From Candidula unifasciata (Eukaryota > Mollusca > Gastropoda > Stylommatophora > Geomitridae), in contig CAJHNH020000204.1 in NCBI GenBank assembly GCA_905116865.2, forward strand, positions 136,501 through 200,500: a DNA stretch of 64,000 nt. Reading direction: 5' to 3'. Every line of letters starts with the position of its first letter. Positions within the stretch are counted from its first letter, which is position 1. The position numbers were made by a program, and so were the translations under genes. The notes under the pieces were generated by a model. The model saw only the letters and a list, made by a program, of their open reading frames with translations. It was not told the origin of the DNA and ran no database searches. Shown in pieces: positions 41,307 through 54,800 of the stretch.

Positions 41307-44300
41307 CTAGGGAGTAGATAACAGGTCAAGTGGGTAAAGTATCCTCTTCATGTTTTTGGTTTGTCGGGCATATACAGGGTCTCATCGACTTACAACCGAG
41401 TTCCGTCAGTGAGAAATCAACATGCATTACCACTATGAGAACATTGTGTAAACTACACACATTACCACTATCAGAACAATGAGAAATCTACACGTTATCA
41501 CTATGAGAACATCGATAAATCTACACACATTACCACCTTGAGAAATCTACACATATTACCACTATCAGAACAGTAAGAAATCTGCACAAATTATCAATAT
41601 GAGAACATCGAGAAATCACATACATTACAATTGTGAGACAATTATAAATCTACACAAATTACCACTATGAGAGCATCAAGTAATCTACACAAATTACAAC
41701 TATGAGAACTTAAGAAATCTACACACATTACCGCTATGAGAAATTATCACACATTGACCGCTATGAGAACATCAAGAAATCGATATAAATTAACACCATG
41801 AGAACATCAAGAAATCGATATAAATAAACACCATGAGAACATCAAGAAATCTGCACACATGACCACTATGAGAAAATCAAGAAATCTACACAAATTACCA
41901 CTTTAATGTTGCAGGCTGGCGAAGCTGCTAACAATTTTGGTTTGGCTGCACTTGCAAATAAAACTGGCCAGTTCGGAAATCAGAAGGTTGTGAAAAAGAC
42001 CAGACCCAAGTGAAAAAAGGTCTGTTGTGTTCTCGGCTCGTCGCTCTGGTCAGTCACCCAATCGTTTCGTAACCACAGTTGGTATAACGCAGCGTAGGTG
42101 TGGCGGACCACGCCCATCTTGGGCTATTTAAAAATCTGGAGCTGGCCGTGGGAGGACTGAGCAGATAGAGAGAGATGGATTGACTTGTTGATTTCAAGAT
42201 GTTGGTACGTTTAAATAATTGGACGGTACTGTTAGATCCTAATTGTCTTCAGTAGTTACATCGTTTTAGATCTAGATATCAATTTGTATCATCGCTCAAA
42301 AATTTTATTATTCCAGGTCGTTGGAAGCAAACGTTTTACTTGTTAGCTGAAGTCTTCTTCTTCTTCGTCGCGTTCACCAGCTGTACACTCTGGCGGAAAG
42401 TTCTGGTTGCTTGTCCACTATTGAACTGCAGTCCTGCTCCAGAACCTGAGGTTTGCGTGTGCATCAGTTTTACAGATCTCATTCTCCTGAATACAGAATG
42501 TTGGTTCCTTGCCTCTCCGGCAGATGCACTCCGAATTCAAAGGAAGCTCCCCAATTAGTCGACTCTTACGACATGCTTTTGGGGAGGCAGTGGGTCTATT
42601 CTTGTTTTCCCCACAAAGGGACCCCGGAACCCACAATGGGGGGTTAGCTGAAATGTAAAGCACATGGTCTGTGTGAACACGATGTTGATCGTAAATGTAC
42701 TGTTATCTGTGAAGCACGTTAGTGTTGTGTTCAGAAAAAAAAAATGTTCAATTTGATGGCTAGTTTGATTTAGGATAGAACTTGTAGTTAGTGTGCCTGG
42801 TTTTGCTGATACTGCTAATTAGCTTTCATACAGAACATTTGTCAGGGCTAAGACACATTTGGTCTTAGCCCCAGCCTAACGAACTCCCCTCCCCCCCCCC
42901 CTTGTTACTAAAGCAGCCTGAGTGTGGGTTTCGACTTCCACTCACCACGGCATTATTTGCTAGAGCTCTTATAGGCATGGAGTAGGGATAGGTTCAAGGA
43001 GTGGCTTTATCTCATTTTTCACTGTGTCTCTTTCCTTCCTTTAGGCATCATCTGCGAAAGGCTTGGATTTTGGTACAACAAGAACAGCGTGAATCTACAA
43101 AATTGAGAAATCCACACAAATCACCAACCTACAAATGAATACAAATCCACACAAATTACTATTTTTACGCGAACAAGGAAAATTACAAAATTGCAACTGA
43201 AAACAAAGAAAATCGACACAAATTACCACTACGAGAAATGTACACAAATTACTTCTATGAGAACAGTGAAAAACCTACACAACCATAACCATAAGAAAAA
43301 CAGGATAACTATCCATGTGAGAACAAATAAATCATACAAACTAGAACTATGAAAAAAAATAAGTAAATGACCTAGAAAATATTAATTAGACACCCCCCCC
43401 CCCCGCCCCACACACACACACACACGCAAAGACGCCTCATTACTATGGAAAAAAAATAAGATAACTCAAAATTACTTCTGCTTATTATCTTTACTGCTAC
43501 CTGTTTTTTTCAATCTCACATACTATCTTGATTGTTATAACTATGAGACCAACCAGACATCTTCTATAGGAGCCAGAAATATACACAAACTCTAACAATA
43601 TGAACGATGAGAAAACCAAACTAGCCATATGAGAATAATGAGTAAACTATTTAAACCACTTTTATGAGAACAAGAAAAACTTATAAATCATCACCATGAC
43701 AACGAAAGGAAAACATTACAATTAGGGCAATGTTTAGGTGTGTGAAACATGTGCAGCTGCATTTTGGCAACAATTCTGAGGGGGATAATGGTGGCAAAAA
43801 ATAACAGTAGTAAAACATGCTAATATATAAAGAGGGGCTGTAAAATAAATGACTGCACGGGGGGCTTCGTACATCCTAAACACTGGTTTGATTACAGACT
43901 ATCACTATGAGAACATCAGAGCGGTACTCACTTTTTGGAAGCCCCGTCTTGTGCTTCAGTACTACTGGTTCATCATGCAGGTTGTTCAACTGAAGAAGCG
44001 TCTCCCCTTCTGGGAGTAACTTGCCGCCAGGTGGCAGTCTCTGTGTGTCTAAACGGGCTGACATCTTGGAAGCCGCCACCTGCATAAATGGAGGGCTAAA
44101 TGGTACACATTTTAGAAATGTCTTGATCGGCACTCACAGAAAGTATTAGAAAGATGGAAGGACGCATGACAAAATAAAACATCCAAAGCTGTAGTTACTG
44201 TGCGGGAAATCGAACCTCTCACCTTTAAAAGACAAACGCGCCCCGCTATAGAAACATGTGAACTAAGATACATGACCAACTAGCTATATTAGTACAATTG

Positions 44301-47300
44301 TTATCACAGCACGGCACATTCGTCGTTTGGAGGTGACAGGTTCGATTCCCAGCACAGTAGCTACAGCTTTCGATTTTTATGTTGTCTCATGCGCCCTTCT
44401 ATTTTTAGTAGTACCCGGTTAAAAAAAAAAACCCACCTATTTTTGTCATCCCAGCCTCTTCTTTTTTTTTTTTCAGTGACAAAACCCGGTGCGGCTCGCA
44501 ACCCCCTATAGCCATTGCTACGCCACTACCCACAATGCCTCAAAAAGTGCTACATGCAGGCAGTAAAGTAAGTAGGTACCCCCCCCCCCCACCCATTTCA
44601 TACATCATGGTTTAATGCACATTGGGGGGGGGGGGGGGGGGGGGGGGTGGGCGGGGGCATTTAAAACAGATTTCTAAAGATGGTACCACTGAAATCGGAA
44701 ATCTCCACTTTCTGTTGACGATGGGGACTGAGCGCTCATGGGAAACCTTTAACTTCTAAATTGGGTTAATGGATTTAAGTAACATATGTCCATGAAGAAT
44801 TGGTTAACTCTTTTTTTTAAATCCCAAGAATCATGTGGTATGTGGACTGTCTGTAGCGCCTGGATCTTTCAATATCCTCTCTAATATTTTTCATTTTGAC
44901 AGTTGGAGCAACTCAAAACGGTTGCGGAATAACTATAGTGCAGTGTGGGTGGGTGTAATTGAAGGAGGAGGAGGATAAGGAGTCGCAGAAGAAGAAGAGG
45001 AAAAAAAAAGAAGAAAACAAAAAGAAGAAGAAGAAGAAGAAGAAGAAGAAGAAGAAGAAGAAGAAGAAGAAGAAGAAGAAGAAATATATAACAGACAACG
45101 TACCACAACTTCTTCTTCATCACTTTCATCAGCACCACCTTCCTTTGGCATTAGCTTAGTGAAATAGTTGACTGCTGCGTACTCAATCAGTGCTGCCATC
45201 TGGTAGACAATACAAACGTTGAGGAACACATCCAGCGCCGTGGCGTAGGGTACTCGTGGCAGACCCTCTCTGACGGTCATACCAATAGCTGCCGTGCTTA
45301 GAATTGTTGTTACACCTACCGGAGACAAGTCAGCAGCATGTTTAAGTGAGTCAAAGACACCAGTGAGGCATGCATGAAACGGCTGTTACCTTCGCTTACA
45401 TTTTCCACTGCTACTATTTATTATTACTGTTTAGCATTTATTACAAATACGTCATCTGGCTTACGTCTCGAACATAGCGAAAATATACGCTCGCTGCATG
45501 CTTTCGCCCTTACGTAGAAACTGTAACATGTGAAAGCTACCAGTTACTAGTACTGTACTACGATGTCAGCTGCGCACGCAAACTCTCAACGGCGAAGCGA
45601 GGAGGGAAATATCCAGGTGGCGTGTTTATAAATTCTCATTAAGAATATGTTTACTCATTTAATTTTATTTTTAGTTAATTTATTATTATATTTGTTTACC
45701 ACTCAGCACAGTATTATTATGCTCTTTAACAAGTATTTGGCTCCTTGATCCTATAAAATGTATTTTAAAAAAGTGGGGGGGGGGGGGGAGTGAGGAGCTC
45801 AGCTCCTCTTCCCCCGTATGATTTCCCGATGTCAGGGTCCTGATTAGGACATATAATAGGTAAAGGTTAAAAGTAATCGGTAGCATTAAAACTAATAGGG
45901 AACAATAAATGTAACCGGTAGCATTAAAACTAATAGGGAACAATAAATGTAACCGGTAGCATTAAAACTAATAGGGAACAATAAAAGTAATCGGTAGCAT
46001 TAAAACTAATAGGGAACAATAAAAGTAATCGGTAGCATTAAAACTAATAGGGAACAATAAAAGTAATCGGTAGCATTAAAACTAATAGGGAACAATAAAA
46101 GTAATCGGTAGCATTAAAACTAATAGGGAACAATAAAAGTAATCGGTAGCATTAAAACTAATAGGGAACAATAAATGTAACCGGTAGCATTAAAACTAAT
46201 AGGGAACAATAAAAGTAATCGGTAGCATTAAAACTAATAGGGAACAATAAAAGTAATCGGTAGCATTAAAACTAATAGGGAACAATAAAAGTAATCGGTA
46301 GCATTAAAACTAATAGGGAACAATAAAAGTAATCGGTAGCATTAAAACTAATAGGGAACAATAAATGTAACCGGTAGCATTAAAACTAATAGGGAACAAT
46401 AAAAGTAATCGGTAGCATTAAAACTAATGGGGAACAATAAAAGTAATCGGTAGCATTAAAACTAATGGGGAACAATAAAAGTAATCGGTAGCATTAAAAC
46501 TAATGGGGAACAATAAAAGTAATCGGTAGCATTAAAACTAATAGGGAACAATAAAAGTAATCGGTAGCATTAAAACTAATGGGGAACAATAAAAGTAATC
46601 GGTAGCATTAAAACTAATAGGGAACAGTAAATGTAACCGGTAGCATTAAAGTAATAATTAGAGTAAGAGGTAGCATAAAAACTCATAGATAACACTAAAA
46701 GTAACAGGGAAAAATTGATTTAACAGATATCAACAAGTAATAGGTAACAGTCAACGTATTAGGGAACAATAAATACAACCTTTAACATTCAAAATTAATA
46801 AGTAATCAAAAGCTACAGAAAACAGTAAATTTAATCGGTAATATAAAAAGTAATACTTAACAGTAAAAGACAACAGTAAATTAAACAGGTAAGATAGAGA
46901 GCTATAGGTAACGTTGAAAGCAATAGGGAACAATAAATGTAATTGATAACGAAAAAAAAAAAAAAAACCCAGTTAATCAACAAGCAGCAAAAAAAAAAAA
47001 AAAATTAACAATTTGTTGCCATACACTGACTACAAGCCAGACGTTACCAAGAAACACATACACAGCCTGACAAGTAAACATGCATTTCTTCTGTTTCAAG
47101 GGCTCGTTTACGCGTTTTCAACAGAACTAATGTTCACATATGGCTTCCTGTTGCATAGATAACAACGCAACTTTCACTAGCTAAACAAAATGGCGTGTTA
47201 TTTGTTGTGCTTTGTTTTGTACCAGATTATAGGTGATCGGTGCTTGTTTGGGTGATGTGTTGTGTTTCATAGATGTCGTTTTGATTTACAACAGACAGTG

Positions 47301-48957
47301 AAGTTCATACTACAGACATACTTGCAGATATAGATAATAATCTTATTTCCAGCCAACGAAAGAAGAAGTAGAAGATTTGGCCATACTAAAATCAGACTCA
47401 TGATTGAATTGTCGGGCTATGTACTGACCTAGAAGAACTCTAGCTGGAGCCGCATCTCTGTTGATCCAGAACGAGACCCACGAGAGACTGACTATCAGGT
47501 AACAAGGTACGTAGGTTTGCAGAACATAGAACCCCACAGCACGACTCATGTGTATGTACACCTCTAAGATTGACATCTCACCTGGAAAAAAAATAGATAT
47601 ATAATCTGCACGTCTTACCATTCTTTGGTATGTGATGAGAATGAGAAAACTGGAGTACATCGTGACAACAGAAAAGTTGGAGGGGAGGAGAGGCAGAGGG
47701 AGACCAAGAGAAAGGTTGCTGGACAGTTTGGCATCATGGCATGGAGGATCATCTGTATCAGAGTTGACTGAAAGTACACGAGACAGAAGGTTGTGGATAG
47801 ACGAGACTACCAACGCCACACGGCATGGACTTTAAAAAGACCATTTTGACGGTAATTAGGTAATAGGCAGCACATAAGGTAAATGTAAGAAATGGTAATG
47901 GCTACGGAACACCGTAATATGGAATAGATAATCCGATGACGCTACGTCAAGCTGGCGTAGGTGCAATTTTAGTTGCTTTTCACTTAAGTGCATTTGCAGG
48001 GCTCTTGTTTGTTCACTCTACGTTACGCCAAAGCCACATATTTTCGGTGTCCCACTTCTGAGAACAAAGAGTAGGTCCACTGCACTCTAACAAACATTGT
48101 CGTAGGAGTCAGTTAATAACAGACGCTTTCTTCACAGTCGTGGTGAATCTGCCTGAGAGATAAGGATCAAACACTCTGCATACAAATAAGCCAGATCAGT
48201 AAAACTGATGTGCACGCAAAATTCAGATTCTGGATCATTACCAAAGTCCAGCGATGGATGAACAACCATAATTGCCCTCCTGAGTTTGCTGCCAAGAATA
48301 ATAATAGTAATAAAAATAATTGCTATTATTAATATGTAATTATAAAGAATTTGGAAGCAACACAGATGTGGTTTTTGAAACGAATGTTACGAATACCTTG
48401 GACGACCAGAGGAACTAACAACGATTTCTTGAAAGATTCGAAGAATTGCACACAACGGGACAGTCAAACTACAAGGACAAGAAACTGACCACTGACCAAA
48501 GGCGCCTCTCTTGGAGATGTTCTGTTGCTCGATTTTCCCCAGCTCAAACTGGGCCAGTGCCACGCCGGGATCGATGTCCACCTTGTTCTCCCAACGGTAG
48601 ATGAGGTCGTCCGTTGTGTAGCCAACTGGGAGTTTGATGCAACAGAAGAGCAAAATGAGGATTACAATCATTAAAGGATCTTTCACGTCATCGCCGCATC
48701 GGGTAATTGTCGTTAAATCATACTGTTAGAGAAATAGGCACACAAGGAGCGCTGTTGTTAACACTGAGCTGGCTGCCTTTACTTCTTTTTATGTTTTCTG
48801 GCACCAAGTTCTGCTTTTCCTCTTCCTCTTCCCCCTCATCCGTTACCTTCTTCTTCTTTTTCTTCTTCTTCTTCTTCTTCTTCTTCTTCTTCTTCTTCTT
48901 CTTCTTCTTCTTCTTCTTCTTCTTCTTCTTCTTCTTCTTCTTCTTCTTCTTCTTCTT

Positions 48958-48989
<32 letters not shown>

Positions 48990-50755
48990 CACTCACCAAC
49001 CGGCTGTAAACTTCGGTAGAAATTTCTGGCTGTTCGTCCACTTGTGGACTTTAGTCATGTCCCAGAACTAAAATTGTGTGTGCGGATTTGTTTTACATAT
49101 CTGACTCACTTAAATGCAGAATGTTGGTTCCTTGTCTCTGAGGCAAACAGTATTCTAAAAGACTAACACCTACTGACTCAAAAAGCCACTTTTTGGATGA
49201 GAATCCATAAGTAGTAAATCCCAGAAACCACTCCGTCTGGTTTCTAATGCCCCATTTTGTGGGGGGGGGGGGGGACCCTCTGTATCTCTATCAAGCATGT
49301 CGTAAAAGGCGACAAATATCAATTTATGCTACGAAGTTGGAGCACATCTACCTAAGAGGCAAGAAACTAACAGTCTGCATACAAATAAGCAAACGTATAA
49401 AACAGATATGCATGCAAACTTCATATTCTCAAAGAAGAGCAAAGTTCAGGTGTGGACGAACAATCAAAACTTTCCGTCGCAGTTTAAAGTTTGTGTATAC
49501 TGTTGTACTAAGTAGATGAAAAAGAAGAATTATAGAAACCCTGCTCAACAGTATACACCAGTCACCTGACGGTTACCAAGTAACATACTGTTCAGTGTGG
49601 CTGGGTCACTGCACAGATATAAAACACACATCTGCTTTAAACGAATGAATGACTGAATTTACAATATTGCCTGGACATTCCTATACCTACTTCGTACCCT
49701 TTCTCAGAAAGCAACAACAAGTTTTTTTTTTAATTTACCCTATCTCGGGGACTCTGTAGTATAGGGGTGTTAGCACGTGAAATGACCACCGACTAACAAT
49801 AATTCTGATCCTAAACCCCGCCCCCCCCCCCCCCTTTTCCCCACAATATTGGTCTTTCCCGGGAACTCCCAGCGAAATATTGAAATCTCCGTCTAAAAGA
49901 AAAGAACCACGAAAAGTTGCCGTACTGATGGTGCTAGTTGCAACCTGATAAAACGTTCAACTGTCAAATCCCCCGAGGATAGAAAATCGTCCCGACCTCT
50001 CTGCTCACTCCCAGTTGAATTACTCTTTCAGGTATGAACGCTAGGTCTGTTCTGTTGAGTAATTCGCATAACGAGCAAAACAAATTGTAAAAGAATGACT
50101 CGCTTAACGAGCGACGTTTCGCATAGGAAGAGCTTATGGAAGAGCACAGCCAAGAGCTGACCACGCAAGAGCTTATGGAGTTGCATTGTGTTTCACAGCA
50201 AGACGTTTTGGAGAAAAGTTTGTCAGAGGAGGAGAAGGTAACAGAAAAGCAACAATCTTCTGGCGAAATAAGAAAAATGCTGAAAGCATGGGAAACTGTT
50301 GCTTCTCACATTGAGAAGCATCACCCTAATAAGGAAGTGGCAATGCGCGCTGCAAATTTATTAATAATGCTGTGTCGCATTTTCGCTAAATTTTTGAAGT
50401 GTTGACAAAAACAAATGTCTCTGGACATCTTTCTAGTAAAATAAATAATTAGCTATGTATCATAATTATTTCGACTTTTTTTTCCTGCAAATCGCATTTG
50501 CATTCCATGTGGGTTCGTTCCGCGTTTAAAGAAAAGATGAAGACGATTCACTCTCCTTAAATATGTATATAATTTTCTTTGAATAAATGTTATAGTATAA
50601 CTTATACATAGCATCTTGTGAGTATTTTTTTTCCGACACGGAAGCCATTATCGTATTTTACATTAATTTATATGAGAAAAATTGCTTCGCATAACGAGTG
50701 TTTCGCTTAACGAGTATGAGTCTGGAACGAATTATGCTCGTTAAGCGAGGTTCCA

Positions 50756-50843
<88 letters not shown>

Positions 50844-51027
50844 TGTCACAGACCTCTGGGTGACCTTGCTGGTCCGTGGCTCGTAACTGGGCCTATGACA
50901 GACAGACCAACCTTTTACACACACTGAACCCGAACGCACACAAAGCACACACGACAATCTTTATTGTAAGTACAGGTAATACAATAGGCAGTTGACTTCC
51001 CGCTGTGTGGCCACCTATTGCTTGGAC

Positions 51028-51102
<75 letters not shown>

Positions 51103-51789
51103 TAGCTGTACCCAGCCACGCGTTGCTGTGGCATAGTTTGGCTAAATGGAAATGAAAGAAAATAGAAATCGCACGTGTCTAATACAATCATCGTCTGCTC
51201 AGATATGGAGATAGTCTTTGATCCCCACCCCACCACCCCCAACTAAATCCACCTACTACCCTCCCCCTTATCAAATTTATGTCATTACCCCCCCCCCTCC
51301 CATCCCCTCTTCCACCGACTACTGCTTTCTCCCTCTTCGAAATATTTGAAAATCATTACCTGGCGATATTTTGTTGTTGCTGTAACTGACATTGACATCC
51401 CTGTCCATCTGGACTAAAATGTTGAGCAGGAATTGTAATAGGTAGTGAATGGGGCTAAAGCAGTTACTGTGACTTAAAGCTCTCTCAGTTAATAGTTTGC
51501 CCCCCCCCCTCCCCCCAAATTCACCGACAACTCTTTCCCTCATTGAAGTAGTTGGGAGAAAAAAAACCCACTTGAAAAGCAAACGAACACAGGAAAAAAA
51601 CACCATAATTAGGAAATGAACGCCATTGTAAACAGCACAGCTTAAAATTCCAACACAGATGAAATAACTAAATCTAAATGAAAATAAATGAAAATGTATA
51701 AAATTTCAGCGTAACCATGCAATCGGAAAGTTTAACAATGCAATCATAAGTATGCGAAATGGTGAAATTTAATTATCAAATGGTTTACC

Positions 51790-51821
<32 letters not shown>

Positions 51822-54800
51822 AAATATTAAGGCAACATGGCTAGTGCTGTCACCACGGCAGAGCAGATGATGATATTATTTTAGTCCGGGGCAAAAAAAA
51901 ATTTAACGACTGCGGATTCGAACCCAGGTCTTTCGCACATGAACCCAGTGTTCTAACCATTCGACCAAGCAGCCACTTAATCGGAACAACGAAAAGAGAA
52001 CTCAACTATTAGACATGTGAGTCCATACTACTGTGTCGCGATTAAAGCACAATTCAAAACCGCAGGCAATTGTTTTCTCGTAGACAGATACTCCAGATAT
52101 ATTAATGAAATAGAAATCGCACGTGTCTAACACGGTTAATGAAGTTAATGTCGCAGTCACTGTCTGCGCCGACGTCGAGATAGTCCTTGATTGCCCCCCC
52201 CCCCCACCATCGAAGGTTGTTTGAAAAAAAAAACAGAAAATAGAAATCGTGTTTAATATGGTTATTGTGGCAAATATAGAGATAGTCTTGTTTGCTGTAC
52301 CACGACCTACTCTATGTATTAGTATTAGAGAAGGCGTTGGCTGCGCGTAACTCGCCGGCGAATGGTAAATACGGCGCATGCGCAATTACTAACGTGGCTA
52401 TAATTAGAAATCACTAAAGTTATAAATATTAGTTGCGTATATTTTGGCATAAATTGTGGTCACCTATCTCTAACAGTGACAGGTTAAATTTCAAACCACG
52501 ACTGTTCAAAATCCGGTATCACAACAAACATATCCTGAAAATTTCAGCTAAATCGGTTCAGTAGTTTCCGAGTCTATAGGGGTGAAACAAACAAACAAAC
52601 ATTGATTTTTATATATATATATATATACTCTTCTGCCTGTTATTAAATGCGTATTTGTATTCGTTGAAAATGATAATGCGATGGTCATGTGATAAGTATT
52701 TTTTTTAAAAGTGTATTTATTGTCGTATGAGTGTTCTCTTTCTGTCTGTTGCGAAAATGGTCGTGTTGATTTAAAGTCCGTCCAAAGAAGTTCAAAGAGG
52801 GGTGCTTCATTTGATTTCATGCGAAGGATGTCGACCAGTGGACATTCATGGAAGAATGAAGGCAGTGTTTGGTAACAAATGTGCGTCGACAACTCAGTGA
52901 CAGCCTGGGCACGAATATTTCGAAAAGACTTGAGTTTACGACAGATCTTTCATGGACGAGCCAAACGCGTATTGTTGCAGCAACAGGGAGAAAGAAAAAA
53001 CCCATCATCAAAACTTGTGCAGTAATACAGGTGAACTGTTGTCAACGCATACGTTCGCTAGCGAAAGAATTCGACGTGTCAGCTGGAGCAGTTTAAACGG
53101 TTATTCGTGAAAAACTGCGGCGAATTTTATGCGCGTCTTTCCATTAGCACATCACCGGTTGTATAGGTCGACTCCAATCATAAGTTGGTTTGACTAGTCT
53201 ACCGTGGTCAAGGTTTTGGGTGTCGCAGTCTGTTGTTGCGTGGTATTTACGTTTTTATTTCCGAGAAAGAGATGGCCTGTGACATAGGTTTTGTCACTTT
53301 CAAGGGGGTTGTGTGTTAGACCCAGTATCTAAATGTTTCAGAAGAGTTAAAAGCTCTGGAATGGTGAAATATACAACACGCGGTATGAGCGCGAGGGCGG
53401 AATATCCCTGTAAGCTTGTGTGACAGTCGGATTGCTCGAGGCCGACCTATCAGTAGTAAGCTGGTCAGTAGGTCGTCCAATCAGAAGCGAGCTAGTGTGT
53501 AGCGTTGTGCTAATGGGGAGACGAGCGTAAAATTTACCAAAACTGCAATATCGGAAGGTGTGTTTACAGTGGGCTACCATGGATGTTGACAAGGTACACA
53601 CTTGAATCAGTGAGCAACCACAATACTTTTGTTTTTGCCGACAGCATTCGCCACCTAAGCAATAACATGCCTGCCTGAATGCCTGCGGCTACTTTTTTTT
53701 TACCAACCCATTGTGCATAATATAATTCATTTAAATGCTTTGTTTGACCCCACCAGTCCCGTTGATGTTTATTTCAAGCTTTTGTAATAGAGCGCCTCTT
53801 ATTTATATAATAACTGGTCGATTTAAATGGTATACATGCGATTAGATATTAGTGTGTGAGCTGGTACAGAGTGGGGCTAGCAGGTCACAAATGGTATCTT
53901 GTGTGAGACTAGTGGACTGAAAGAGATAATAAAATTAGTACAAAAATGTACTCACAGCTTCCAATAAAGAGTGGACAGACCACCTTATCCATCGGGTAGC
54001 GAGATAACATCATGGGGCATCGGGCGTTCACTGTCAGCCTGTGACGGGGCACAAAAAACGGATGTAACTGACCTTGTCAATTTGTGGAGAAAAGCTAAAC
54101 AAAACTGAAGAAGAAGATACCTTTTCCGCCAGGTGGCCAGTTTGTCTGTTCTCTGCCCTCCCCAAAACAGGGCCACAGAACCAACAGGGGAAATTTGCGA
54201 TTGAAATATGTGTCAGTTACAATAAGTTCTTCAGGGTGACTACTAAAAGCTACAAGTTCCGTGGCATACATAAATAAATATTTTAAAAAATGGACAGCCC
54301 CCTTGCTGTCCGGAGGTCGTAGCTCACTGGCAACCAATGTCCTAGACACTCTCACCCAACCATGCGAATTCCACCAATATCTTCTTGGCTTTGGTCAACC
54401 TAATAGTGAATACTATCTATCAACATTACAAGGCACTGACTCACATGCAGTGCTATCAATCCTACAGGAATGCTTGCCTCTGGATTTAAGGTAAAGGAAA
54501 TATTGCTGGCTGCAATCACAAACTACGCTGACTCTCACCTGCTAAAGGAAGCAACTACAATCATAACTTTCTTCGTCTCACGTAACAATATGAACAGCTA
54601 CAACACAACTTACGCTCACTCTGACTTGACAATGTGAACAACTAAAACCACAACTTACACTCTCACATATCACAGTGTGAACGAGGACATCCTCACTCAC
54701 ATATCACAGTGTGAACGAGGACATCCTCATTCGCATATCACAGTGTGAACAATGACACCCTGACTCACATATCGAGGTGTGAACAATGACACCCTCTCAC

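Noticed and set aside
48718..49041. Poly-Lys and poly-Phe frames around 48.8-49.0 kb
   Set aside because: Translation of the (TTC)n/(GAA)n tail of a SINE-A.
51905..51978. Possible functional tRNA gene (minus)
   Set aside because: A and B boxes are good, but no closed acceptor stem and a SINE body follows. Treated as a SINE head.
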